Of a stretch of DNA of 19,759 nt, positions 7,933 through 17,401 are shown in pieces. The notes below the pieces were generated by a model that was given only the letters and a program-made list of their open reading frames with translations, searched no databases and had not been told where the DNA came from. The stretch comes from Boothiomyces macroporosus. Its lineage: Eukaryota; Chytridiomycota; Chytridiomycetes; Rhizophydiales; Terramycetaceae. The position numbers were made by a program, and so were the translations under genes. The stretch lies in contig JADGKB010000182.1 of assembly GCA_027604185.1 (NCBI GenBank), positions 1 to 19,759 of the forward strand, written 5' to 3'. The stretch's first letter is position 1. Every line of letters begins with the position of its first letter.

Positions 7933-8553
7933 ATGCTGCTTACTAGAGTCAGACCCACAATTGTAAACTACATTGGAAATAGACTACGAGCGCCGATTAC
8001 TTCCAGGTTCAACTTTGATACATATAAATTGGTGCGCCAACTGGAGAGACAAAACTTTACAAGAGGACAGGCGGTTGCTTTAATGCGTACAATCAACGCC
8101 TTTCTAGTCGATTCTACTCTTTCGGTGAAATCAGACTTGGTTTCAGAAACGCAACTGGAAAATGAATTATACCTATCCAAAACCAATTTACAGGATTTGC
8201 GGAACGAACTATCTTCTCTTCGCCAGAATGACTCTGCAACTCTTAAATCTGAAGCAGAGGCGATCCAGCGCGAAGTGGAAAGTTTGGATTTAAAGTTTTC
8301 TGAGCAACTCATTTCGTTAAAAACCGATATCAACATGGATATAAGCGGACATCGAGCAGAATACAAGGAACTGTCTACTCAAATTGATTCTAGAATTCAG
8401 GATATACACCACAAGCTAGTAATCCGTTTGGCAGACCTGAAAACGAATATTGAAACAATGAAAGTTGAGTTAACCACCAATATCACGTGGATGACAGTGA
8501 TTACTATTGGATCGATGATGCTGTTTGACTGGCTGTTACAAGAGCAGGAATAA
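7933..8553 (+). CDS. Fmp32/CCDC90-MCUR1 family mitochondrial inner-membrane protein (DUF1640)
   Basis: An uninterrupted frame of 206 aa, about the length of yeast Fmp32. Seen: a basic, acid-free N-terminus suited to mitochondrial import (MLLTRVRPTIVNYIGNRLR), the family core FDTYKLVRQLE followed by xxFTRGQAVALM at about 28-55, a long coiled coil (about 70-175) and one C-terminal membrane helix (about 184-200, WMTVITIGSMMLFDWLL). Family members sit in the inner membrane; yeast Fmp32 is linked to respiratory-complex assembly and the animal homologue MCUR1 to the calcium uniporter. Which applies here is unknown. It has no introns, unlike both neighbours, and is spaced 30 bp and 89 bp from them. 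Confidence 0.85.
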   Translation: MLLTRVRPTIVNYIGNRLRAPITSRFNFDTYKLVRQLERQNFTRGQAVALMRTINAFLVDSTLSVKSDLVSETQLENELYLSKTNLQDLRNELSSLRQNDSATLKSEAEAIQREVESLDLKFSEQLISLKTDINMDISGHRAEYKELSTQIDSRIQDIHHKLVIRLADLKTNIETMKVELTTNITWMTVITIGSMMLFDWLLQEQE

Positions 8554-8642
8554 ACCGCCCTGTTAATAAACTGTTATTTCAATACTCTTATCGTAATTGA
8601 TCAAACTTGTATGAGGAAAACTTTTTCCAATCCAGACTTGAA

Positions 8643-11600
8643 ATGACCGACACTCAATTATCAAATGTGGTATCTGCATTAAATATAATTTACAATCCAC
8701 AATCATCGAATGATCAGCGCTTAGAGGCACAGCGATATTGTGACTCCATCAAGTCTGGTCCAACTCACACTCTTGGATTCTCCCTATTTACAGGACCTTA
8801 TCCCGAAACAATCAAATACTATGGGCTAGATTTGATTCAAAACAGCATAATGGAAGTGAATGGTCAGTTGCTGCTCACGATGCTAACCGATTCTATTCCT
8901 TGCCCGAAATATATAAGAGAGAAAGTTGTAGTAGTGTTTGTGGAATATGTGAAACGCAATTGGCCATTGAACTGGACAGATATGGATGTAGTATTGCGAA
9001 ACATGTACATGAATCCGGAGTACCGCTCAATCGTCATGGCGATTTACAAAACACTAGCGGATGATCTATTCATATACGAAGATCCAGTGGCAACCCTACG
9101 AAAAAATGAACTAGTTACTTCTCTATTTGCAGTAACATTGGATCCGGTTCAGCTTGGAATTTGGTTAAGCAGGATTGAATCTTCAATGTCCGAATCCAAA
9201 GCAAATATTGAAATGCTGGTGCAGACGCTGCAGGGGGATTCTCAAAACGTTGGATGGCTTAAACGGTTGATTGCTGGACTTGGAGAAGCAGCTGATAAGT
9301 CAATGATGATTGGCACTCTCTCAACTCTGACTTCCTTCTCTAGCTGGACTCCAATATCGTAACCTTGATATTAAACTAGTGCAATTATAGAGTCAAGATT
9401 GGTGTACACTATGTTTGATATGCTATTTTCTGTGTCTGATCTGGATATCAAAATATCTTGTTTGGAAGTATTAGATGCAGTTGCTAGCCGCCCAGTGGTT
9501 GTTCACGAAGATGGAAGCGATTATTCAGATATACTCATTAAGGCGCTATTTGCCACTCAGTATTTGGATCAGTCAATTAAGCTGTGGGCTGAACTTCATG
9601 GGTTATCTCTGGAGAATTACAAGACTAATCAACGACAAGTGTTTGTGGAAGAGGATGAATATAAAGTGCTTAAATCGCTAAATAATGTGCTCGTGAATAT
9701 TGGATGTATACATATATGTGCAAAAATCACTACTGGAGTTCCAGATTCATTCAACAGATATTTAGAGTTTATGATGTACCAAGCATTACATCCCAGTCTT
9801 ACACTTGCCAATAATGCTCTAGAGTTTTTCTATCTTGCATTGCGCCATGATAAGATAAGCAAATTGCTTGTAGATCCTTCAATTATGCCTGCTCTATTAA
9901 CAGAATTTGTCAAAGAAAATTGGATGGTAATTGAGGTGTGATTTCTAGAAAGTAACTAAACAAACTGAACACTATTCTGAAATTGATATGGAATCAAAAA
10001 GCGAGTTTAATGGTGCTTGCGCAACCTTAATTAACCGAAAAAGGTTGGCAGTTCGGATGATGGCCGAGCGACAGGTAAAGGTATTCTAATTAGCCAATTC
10101 AAGCATTTGCGTGGATCAACAATGAAATAATATTATATTTTACCAATCAATCCTCTACCTTTTCTTTGAAAAGCCTGGCTTTAGGACTAGAAGATATTAT
10201 GCAGTCCATACCAACTAATCTCTATCTAGGACCTAGTGTCAATCCATCGCTGGTAGAAGCAATGGGCCAATTGCTAAACGGCATTTTGAATTATGATTTT
10301 AAAGATTTGCAGCAGGTAATTCACCAACTGCCAATGATTGTCAGTTTTTCAGAAATAGTCGAGCTATACCCTGATATGCTATTCCCATGTTTATCAAAGG
10401 TACTTGGAATTAACCCTAGTTCTTTTACTTTGTTACCTTGGAATGTCCAATAGACCAGAAACAAGATTACGAAGATGTAAAGTACAAAGCTGCTGTTTCG
10501 CTTGTCAAGCTTGGTTTAAAGATTCCTAATTTGCTTTCTAGTTTACTAGATAAAATTATGAGTTATATCAAAGATATAACTTCAAAAAGCCCAGTCATAT
10601 CTGAATCTAAATATCTGATAGAATTCCTGATCGTAATAATGTAAACAGTAAATAATTTAGATTTGGGAGCAATTTGAGCCCTCAAGATAAGCAGAATTAC
10701 TTGGACACCATTCTTCAGCCATATATATCAGAGTTTTCAAATGTGCATGCAATGACTACAACTTTTAGCATGTTTTTGGAATCTATGGGACTAATTAAAG
10801 TATCTGAAAATATCAAATATCTTCACAATGATTCCATAGACCCCTCGCTCGGAAACGAACTTGCAAATGCCAGAGCGAACCAGCAAAGATTGGTTAGAGT
10901 TGTAGTATACTTTGCTAACTGGATAAACAGGTCGAAAGAAGCCTCTAAAAAGGTACTCTAATTGCTAACATAAGATTGGAAATCAAGATTATTTATGGCA
11001 ATCATCTCTAGAAACAGTAGTCGTTTCAGTCTTTTCCATTATGAATAATCTCCACACTCTCAACTCACCTGATACATACAATTATATATCCCCTGAACTG
11101 AAGATAATTACAGAAATAACATTGGCAGAAAAACTCAGTGCTCTTAGTTTGGAGCTACCAAGTACAAAAATTGTAGAAACTAAACCGATTAAACTATGGA
11201 TTGCTGAAACAAAAAGTGCTATTGGCAGAATGCATGAAAATTGTAATCAGTTGGTTGCAGCACTATCTCACCTTTCGATATTTTTTGACTATCCCAACGC
11301 ATTAGGTCTACTGAACCAAGGCTTATTCTCAAACATTGACTTTATACAATTACATCATTGGAAAGCTATTTTGACTACTCCAATTAGTGCATTAATTTTA
11401 CGGTGTCCCGAAGATCACTTTCCGTTGACACTGCAAACTGTTATACCACTATTCCAGCATTTGAATGTAAAAATACCACTGGTTTTCCAAAACGTAGAGC
11501 TGTCAAATACCGATGAGTAATATATTTCTAATCAAGAAATCCACCAGAAGATGAACTTAATGCTCAGATCATTAATGAAAAATTCACTAGGCTGTTTGTC

Positions 11601-12289
11601 AGGGCATATAGCGCATTGTTTGGCCAGATATTTGGTCCAAGTACTGAAGTACAAAAGAACAATCCAAACAAATCTACTCCGGTATTCAAACATCCCAGCT
11701 TGGTCAACTTTTACATCAACTGTCCAGACTTGGCCAAAGAATGGTGTCAAAGTTTCTTGGTGCTGGTGACCATTCACGACACTAAAACTTGCCAGGCTGT
11801 TATTACAATTCTCAATAGGATATTCCATATTATTATAAAAATATCAGAGTATCACGCATTTCTCGGGACAGATCTATTAGTTGCTGCGCTTAAAGTTGTA
11901 CACGACGGCTATTATGCGTCTTGTCATACAGATGCGTTCCACCTGGTAACCCATATATTTACCAACTTTCCTCAACAAACACTTCCGTTTACTACATGCG
12001 CATCTAATGGAATTCCTGTTGACAAACTTATGGTAATATTCATTAACAGTAGCAATTTGAAAAAGATCTGCATTCAGCAACCTCCCTCAAAACCAAACAC
12101 AATCTAGTGAAATCATTCTTTAGTTCATTCAAGGGCGCAGAAGTCGCTACGTGGGGAAAGAAAGAGCAACAGTTTATGGTGAATCACCGAGAAAAGAAGC
12201 TGCTGCAAAAGCCAAAACTGGAAACTAATCGATCTGATATACTATTAACCGAAGAGTCTGCTCAACTAGATTTATTATTTGGACAATAA
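8643..12289 (+). CDS. XPO5: Exportin-5 / Msn5-like karyopherin
   Basis: Nine exons (8643-9358, 9380-9926, 9949-10074, 10094-10399, 10420-10640, 10661-10952, 10975-11516, 11537-12032, 12053-12289) joined over eight introns of 19-22 nt give 1160 aa; human exportin-5 has 1204. It is a RanGTP-dependent HEAT-repeat exporter that carries structured RNAs (pre-miRNA, tRNA) or phosphoproteins out of the nucleus. Seen: an importin-beta-like N-terminus (REKVVVVFVEYVKRNWPLNW, matching the exportin-5 KREWPQHWPDM region), YKVLKSLNNVLVNIG, YLEFMMYQALHPSL matching exportin-5 YLESFLAFTTHPS, FFYFVTLE, and QNYLDTILQPYISEF. Each intron restores this alignment. ATG at 8643 is the first in frame before the conserved region. 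The C-terminal tail is basic and unaligned. The gene is convergent with capping protein beta, 20 bp apart. Confidence 0.88.
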
Positions 12290-12309
12290 ATTGCTGTAGA
12301 AAGTTTTAT

Positions 12310-13218
12310 TCAATTTTTGTTTCTTTCTTGTAATCTTCCAATCATTTGAGCATGAAGAGATGCCTGGTTCCTGACTGTTTTCAAATCTGTGAGTGATCGC
12401 AAATCATTCAAAATATCCTTTGTCTTTCCAAAATAGATTTCTTGGATACTAGACCGCATTTTGATTTCCATATCTTCGACAAGTCTTCCCATATTGTGCA
12501 CATGAGACATTGGGTTGTCTAATGGATATTCCATCTCAGCCTAGGTTAAGAAATAAAACACTTGACGAGTAAGCGATCCTCCTAAATCGATTTCTGGGGC
12601 ATCTGCGGTAGGCGGTGTGATTAATTGTAATATGACAGTGGATGTAATCTTGTAAACTGCAGATTTCTTGGCTGGAGTTACTTGAACCACATGAATAGAG
12701 TCCCATGATCCAGTATTAGTACCTTCAGTATTTTCTATGTCAATTGAAATAGTACTCTTTTGGATTAAGATTGCACCCGCAAACCCTTCATCCAAATCCC
12801 ATAAATATACAGAAGACAGTCCGCCACCAAAATACCTGTATTAGTTTCTCTTACAATTCACGATATGTGTCGAATGCATCGTTTGCTGCCTGTTCTAATT
12901 GGGCAAGTGCTGGACTTGGCTTTACGCCATCGGTCTTTGGTTGAAATTCTCCTGACCATGGGGACCTATATTAAGAGGAAATACCGATAAGACTCTCCAT
13001 CTCTGTTGTAATCGCAAATGAGGAACGGCTTTCCAGTAAGCTCGCAAGTGAGGGATGAAAGTTGGTGATCGACCGACGAAAGCAAATCTTCAGACAAGTC
13101 TGGTGAAATTTGCACCAGTTTTGAGAGATTATGTTGCATCTTTGAAGGCGGGAGTCTTCGGAGTAAATCGAGTGCGCAGTCAAGAGGATCTTCCTATTGT
13201 TTACTTGTCGAGTACCAT
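12310..13218 (-). CDS. CAP2: F-actin capping protein subunit beta
   Basis: Five exons (13218-13216, 13193-12985, 12965-12855, 12835-12562, 12540-12310) with introns of 22, 19, 19 and 21 nt give 275 aa; human CAPZB has 277. With the alpha subunit it caps actin barbed ends in patches and the cortex. Hallmarks: [75 protein letters not shown] and [10 protein letters not shown]. The first coding exon is the ATG alone: after it a GT-AG intron leads to [11 protein letters not shown], matching the human start with two residues fewer. A longer 5' exon upstream is possible but not needed. This is the first gene of a tightly packed minus-strand group. Confidence 0.95.
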
Positions 13219-13293
13219 TTTTCAAGATGAGTTGCAAAAGTTTCAACTGCGCGAAAGGTCAAAAGCAAACCTGTTAGACATTTATTATGCTGA

Positions 13294-14778
13294 TTACGCA
13301 GTAAATTCATCGCAATTATCAATCAAACTTTTTTGACTAAAATCACCAGATGCAATTTTGCCAATTGAAGCAGGGTCCAGTACAGCAACAGATATTCTAC
13401 GTTTCCAATACGGCGGTATTAAATTTGCAATACATAAATAATCACTGATTATTGTCAATATCTCGTACGGAAATTGGACAAGGGCTAACGCGCGTATTTC
13501 TGATAGCAGCTTTCCAGCCAGAGTCCTCTGGTGTTTCTTGTTCCTACCCAAAATACCTTGAATAGTAGCATCGGTACCAAAAGTATCCAATTCGTTGTAA
13601 AAATGTATTGGGTTCAGCTCTGTAATATAATAGTTGTTTTGCAATGCAGAAATAACTGGTGACAGATCACAAGGTTGAACATCAAAAAAAGCCAATGTTC
13701 TTAGCTGCGATTTGGTTACCAGCTTTGCAATATATGGAGTAATGTTGGAAACATCACTCACAATCGTTGCGGTCAAATCCAACTCTTCTATAAACGGATT
13801 CTGAGCTATAGCATCAACAAATAATTCCATTGTTTGCTTTGTAAATGTACAGCCAAACAAATCCAAGGAAATGAAATTTGATTTTTGCTTCAAGATTTTG
13901 GCGTAGTGTGCCATGTGTACACTCGTCCAATCAAAGGTAAAGAAGCCAAAAAACTGTACATGCTTGAAAGAGTTGAATATATCTATAAAATTTATCGTTG
14001 CAGCCTCCCCTATCGTAATTTGATCCACTTTCAGTCTTTTAATCCGTTTGTTATTCTGAACAGCATCAAATATACGAGAAATACTGTTTCTAATTCCACT
14101 TGAAAGAACATTAATCCCTACTAGTGAAGAACTATTCCTAATCATTGAGACTATATGATCAGTGTCTCTATCAGTCAGTCCACAGTTTTCAATAAAATAT
14201 CGCTGAAAATTGTGATTCTGTGCCAGTCCTGAGCACATTAATCCAATCCATGTTTCGTTTGGTACAAAACAATCAATAATCTTTAGTATATGGATGTTGA
14301 CAGTGTTCCACGGAACTGTTGACATCAGTAGCCAAGCTGCTTCACCAGTCAGCGCCTCCAAAGTAACTTGTTGGAAGCTATACAACGATAAGAGATTTCT
14401 GCAATTATCCACACCATCAGCTTCTAATCCAAGTATCATCAAATTCTTCTTGTGTGATCGCTCTAACGAGGCAGCGATAAAGTGATATTCTGGTTCGTCC
14501 AAGGTGAGTTCGATACATATTTCACTGCATAATATAAACTTTGAGAAATCAGTGTAGAACTCTAAAAGAAATTCCCTACTAGCATCAATGATTTTGAGTT
14601 CAGAGTCCAGGAATACGTGCCATACATCCACCTGCAAGCTCTCCAGAATGCTGTAGGATATAAAGTCGGAGGTCTTGGGAGAAACGAAATTTCCCGTTGC
14701 TAGAGATCTGAATCGATTGTACGAGTCGATAAATTCCCGATATTTGTGTCCATATTTCTCGCTTAACAATTGCAGCAT
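13294..14778 (-). CDS. Leucine-rich-repeat (RNI-like) protein with C-terminal F-box-like segment
   Basis: An uninterrupted frame of 494 aa from ATG at 14778. The middle (about residues 200-400) contains irregular LRRs of the ribonuclease-inhibitor type, such as GLTDRDTDHIVSMIRNSSSL, SNFISLDLFGCTFTKQTMEL and NPFIEELDLTATIVSD. Near the C-terminus (about 433-450) the segment LVQFPYEILTIISDYL resembles an F-box first helix (LPxEILxxIxxYL), which would bind Skp1. F-box proteins normally carry the box N-terminal to the LRRs, so this reading is tentative. The N-terminal 190 residues are unrecognised. No signal peptide or membrane helix. Its start is 31 bp from the stop of lipase 1, and its stop 75 bp before the capping protein start. 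Alternatively it is a lineage-specific LRR protein without ubiquitin function. Confidence 0.75.
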   Translation of the reverse strand: MLQLLSEKYGHKYREFIDSYNRFRSLATGNFVSPKTSDFISYSILESLQVDVWHVFLDSELKIIDASREFLLEFYTDFSKFILCSEICIELTLDEPEYHFIAASLERSHKKNLMILGLEADGVDNCRNLLSLYSFQQVTLEALTGEAAWLLMSTVPWNTVNIHILKIIDCFVPNETWIGLMCSGLAQNHNFQRYFIENCGLTDRDTDHIVSMIRNSSSLVGINVLSSGIRNSISRIFDAVQNNKRIKRLKVDQITIGEAATINFIDIFNSFKHVQFFGFFTFDWTSVHMAHYAKILKQKSNFISLDLFGCTFTKQTMELFVDAIAQNPFIEELDLTATIVSDVSNITPYIAKLVTKSQLRTLAFFDVQPCDLSPVISALQNNYYITELNPIHFYNELDTFGTDATIQGILGRNKKHQRTLAGKLLSEIRALALVQFPYEILTIISDYLCIANLIPPYWKRRISVAVLDPASIGKIASGDFSQKSLIDNCDEFTA

Positions 14779-14809
14779 TTACAAATTGGAAAAAAGCAAA
14801 GTTTATTGT

Positions 14810-15736
14810 TTAGCATTTGGCGCTCAACCATCCATAATAATCACTATGGCGAGCTGCGTTCAGGGAAAACAAATCGTTAAGGCAAGATGGACTTTCACCA
14901 GAGTTGGCTTTTACTGCACAAGCGGTAGTGCTTCCATCATCATTCAGTTCCCATTGTTGTTTAAAATGATAGTATCCCATTGCATTCAACGGCAAGTGAA
15001 CAACAGGATCACCACGTCTAGCTACTCTATATATTCTATCTACGAATGGAACTTGATCCACGTAGTTTGCCCACGCATCGTTTCCGACTCTAAAGTTAGC
15101 CTTTTGTTACCTAGGTTGACCATATGTATATAAGGAAATTCTATCTTGCATGCCAAACACATTTTGGAAATCCACTGCTGCAAATGATGCAATCGCGCCA
15201 CCAAGTGAATGTCCAGTAAATACAATCTGGTAGTTTGGCTTATTTTGAGCCAATTGGTTGGTTGCAATCAAGACATCATCTCTAATTGACCCGTATACTT
15301 CTTCGAACCCTGCGTGTACCTTTAAATTTTCAGGAATAGGGGCATTTGCAGGACTGGCAATGTTGAGAGGATATCGAGATTGCCAATCTGAATCAGTTTG
15401 AGCAAATTCAAGATCTTGAAGAGCGCCTTCAAGATTATCAGTCCCTCTGAAAGCGATAACAATGGTTTGGAGATTGTCATTGTAGCCTACATAGGAAGCT
15501 GCAGCAGAATCAGATGAATTAATGGTACTAACAATCTGAGTAGACGAAAGTGCACCGCTGCAACGGATTCCACAATTGAATGACCCTGTTTGCCAGATTT
15601 GATTACAATCTAGGTTAAAGCAGTATGTACATGAAGCGGCAGAGTATTGAATGAAAGTTGGGAAATTGGATACTGGTGATGAGGCGGTAGGTACGCCATT
15701 AGCAAAAGCAGCAAGTAAAGAAACAAAGTTTATCAT
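14810..15736 (-). CDS. Secreted class-3 (Rhizomucor-type) triacylglycerol lipase, paralogue 1
   Basis: Three exons (15736-15631, 15609-15111, 15089-14810) and two 21-nt introns give 294 aa. It should hydrolyse ester bonds of fats outside the cell. Seen: signal peptide MINFVSLLAAFANGVPTA, the fungal lipase start YSAASYC, oxyanion loop FRGT (89-92), nucleophile Ser170 in GHSLGG, Asp229 in GDPVVHLP and His283 in RHSDYYGW, plus many cysteines likely in disulfides. The first intron is a multiple of three with no stop, so an unspliced reading adds seven false residues (CTYCFNL-type) beside the YC motif. The intron is identified because the paralogue at 18572 has a frame-breaking intron at the same codon. 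The second intron, in YGQP(AG|A)VG, is absent from the paralogue. Confidence 0.93.
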
Positions 15737-15940
15737 ATCTAACACGATATTGTATGAACTCTACAGTGTGAATTTATACTCTCTCGTCCAACCCGTCCGT
15801 GATTCTTATTGTCCAAGCTTTAGTAATGTGCCAGACACGATCTATCCGTTAGTATTTACTATATTTCAGACTTGAATACAATCTACATGTTGTTGTGAGA
15901 GGCAAAGATTGGTTTCATTTGATATTTTATGGCTATTGTG

Positions 15941-15986
15941 AAATACTATTAATTGCAAAGTGATCCATTTGTAAATAATAGTATTT
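15941..15986. repeat. 11-bp perfect inverted repeat (potential hairpin)
   Basis: aaatactatta (15941-15951) and taatagtattt (15976-15986), with a 24-nt loop, lie about 200 bp upstream of the lipase 1 start. It could be a cruciform, a small mobile-element trace or chance in AT-rich DNA. Confidence 0.55.
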
Positions 15987-16025
15987 TGACAATGGTACTG
16001 TTCCTGTGATGATCCGAGCGATCAA

Positions 16026-16040
16026 GGCACAAAGTGTGCC
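16026..16040. repeat. 6-bp hairpin with 3-nt loop
   Basis: ggcaca-aag-tgtgcc is a perfect GC-containing stem in otherwise AT-rich DNA. No T-run or RNA gene context explains it. Confidence 0.45.
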
Positions 16041-16792
16041 GCAACGTAAAGGATCAAGATCACCTTTTATAGGGAAAAAAAGCAGCTTAGATGAACCAAC
16101 AACCAATTTACCTTCAATCTTTCATCTGCCTTGTATAATGTGAGCGTTGGAATATTGAATATAGGCGTAAAAATTAATTATCTATTGATCATTAAGCTTT
16201 CGGCTGTATGCGGGCGCGAATGACATGTTACACAGATGTCAAAATAATTTGTTTATGCGACCCTAACCCACAATGACACTTGTGATCTATTGCGGCAGAA
16301 CTAATATGGAATAATGAAGTCATTAATTCCACTTGTACATCCTTAACCGTAGCCCCCAAAAGAATTGGACCTAAAGATCATGAAACATTTCCAATATAAA
16401 AGCGACTCATCAAAAGGAAATTATATATTTTCTCCCATTAATGGTCTTGAACTTATTGTGGGAAATGTAATTTATGTGGATCTCCTTTTCTTACGCATCT
16501 GTAGTTACTGATCAGTAAATATTAGGTGTGCACACGATCTATTGTCTCAACTATACTTTCGTGTAACTTTATCAATCTGGATTCCATAAGCAGCATGTTG
16601 AATCATTTGTAACTAGTGTGATTGGTAATTCTTTCACATTGAACGACAGCAACATTACTCACTCTTTTATGTTGGAATAATCGCGGTTATCTTTTTTGGA
16701 TGAAATGTGTATCTCACATTAAAAAATTTCACACCACAATATTCAACAATTCTTTGCAAATATTCTAAACCAAAAAATACTCAACCACCAAC

Positions 16793-16797
16793 AAAAA
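16793..16797 (-). terminator. Pol III terminator of the Gly-Gly tRNA pair
   Basis: Five A on the plus strand (T5 in the transcript) directly follow the 3' end of tRNA-Gly(TCC). Confidence 0.8.
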
Positions 16798-16868
16798 TGC
16801 AACAGCCGGGAATCGAACCCGGGGCGCACGCTTGGAAGGCGAGCATGTTACCTCTACACTACTGTTGC
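16798..16868 (-). tRNA. tRNA-Gly (anticodon TCC), second of an abutting pair
   Basis: A 71-nt cloverleaf on the minus strand: acceptor gcaacag/ctgttgc, discriminator A, TCC anticodon (plus-strand 16834-16836) in loop cttccaa, T arm with GGTTCGATTCC. The anticodon stem ctcgc/gcgtg has one T-T mismatch where the usual eukaryotic gene has a T-A pair. Only two bases (16869-16870) separate it from the upstream tRNA-Gly(GCC). Confidence 0.94.
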
Positions 16869-16870
16869 TC

Positions 16871-16941
16871 TGCGCCAGCCCGGAATTGAACCGGGGGCTC
16901 GTCGATGGCAACGACGAATTTTACCACTAAACCACTGGCGC
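16871..16941 (-). tRNA. tRNA-Gly (anticodon GCC), first of an abutting pair
   Basis: Identical over 71 nt to the plus-strand copy at 2140-2210; GCC anticodon at plus-strand 16907-16909. There is no T-run before the next tRNA, which starts two bases after its discriminator, so both tRNAs must be cut from one precursor. Confidence 0.97.
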
Positions 16942-16966
16942 TGGTGGCTCTTTTGCCTTGCCTAGG

Positions 16967-16975
16967 TATATAAAT
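16967..16975 (-). promoter_or_regulatory. TATA-like element upstream of the Gly-Gly tRNA pair
   Basis: ATTTATATA on the minus strand lies 26-34 bp upstream of the first mature tRNA base. Upstream TATA boxes assist Pol III in some fungi such as fission yeast. The role here is inferred from position only. Confidence 0.35.
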
Positions 16976-17248
16976 CATAAAATACTTATTTTTTGAGATT
17001 CAATACAACGTCGATTAATCTCTTTCAAAGAAATTATGAGTCTGACTGGTGATGCATTTGTATTATTAATTGTCCGTCTTTTAGCATCCTGAACTTTATA
17101 CTTGTTGGGTATTGGATATTTGTTTCTGACATTCTGTTATACGGTGAATCCTGCAACGCAATAGCTATTGGCAAAGAACATACAAAATACAGTAATAACT
17201 GAAGGTGTCAGCTATAATTCAATTAAGAATCCAATTACGAGAAAGTAC
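16976..17248. other. Spacer between the two tRNA pairs
   Basis: About 270 bp without a supported gene. It separates the terminator of the His-Gln pair from the TATA-like element of the Gly-Gly pair. Nothing else recognised. Confidence 0.5.
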
Positions 17249-17255
17249 AAAAAAA
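17249..17255 (-). terminator. Pol III terminator of the His-Gln tRNA pair
   Basis: A run of A on the plus strand (T7 in the transcript) directly follows the tRNA-Gln discriminator. Confidence 0.85.
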
Positions 17256-17328
17256 AGGTCCCACCGAGATTCGAACTCGGGTCACCAGATTCAAAGTCTG
17301 GTGTGATAACCAACTACACTATGGAACC
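17256..17328 (-). tRNA. tRNA-Gln (anticodon TTG), second of an abutting pair
   Basis: A 73-nt cloverleaf on the minus strand: acceptor ggttcca/tgggacc (one U-G pair), discriminator U as in yeast tRNA-Gln, anticodon loop ctttgaa (TTG at plus-strand 17292-17294), T arm ccgag ttcgaat ctcgg. Two bases (17329-17330) separate it from tRNA-His. Confidence 0.96.
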
Positions 17329-17330
17329 AT

Positions 17331-17401
17331 TGCCATCAGCAGGAATCGAACCTGCGTCGCAGCGGTCACAACGCTGAGTACTGCCACTATACTATGATGG
17401 C
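17331..17401 (-). tRNA. tRNA-His (anticodon GTG), first of an abutting pair
   Basis: A 71-nt cloverleaf on the minus strand: acceptor gccatca/tgatggc, discriminator A as usual for eukaryotic tRNA-His, loop ttgtgac (GTG at plus-strand 17367-17369), T arm with GGTTCGATTCC. The extra G-1 would be added after 5' processing. No terminator separates it from tRNA-Gln. Confidence 0.95.

Larger units (their letters stand above)
15737..16797. other. Gene-poor stretch between lipase 1 and the Gly-Gly tRNA pair
   Basis: About 1.06 kb, AT-rich, no supported gene. It holds the lipase 1 promoter, an 11-bp inverted repeat (15941-15986), a short GC-rich hairpin (16026-16040), and an inverted TGACAT/ATGTCA pair around 16221-16240. 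No CRISPR, transposon ends or other RNA gene recognised. Confidence 0.5.

Noticed and set aside
5430..12289. Reading the many broken frames as pseudogenes, frameshift errors or stop-codon reassignment
   Set aside because: Each break coincides with a 19-22 nt GT-AG segment, removal restores the family alignment, and the same stops (TAA, TAG, TGA) end the genes normally.
16006..16012. C/D snoRNA suggested by GTGATGA
   Set aside because: No matching D box (CTGA) at a suitable distance and no terminal stem.
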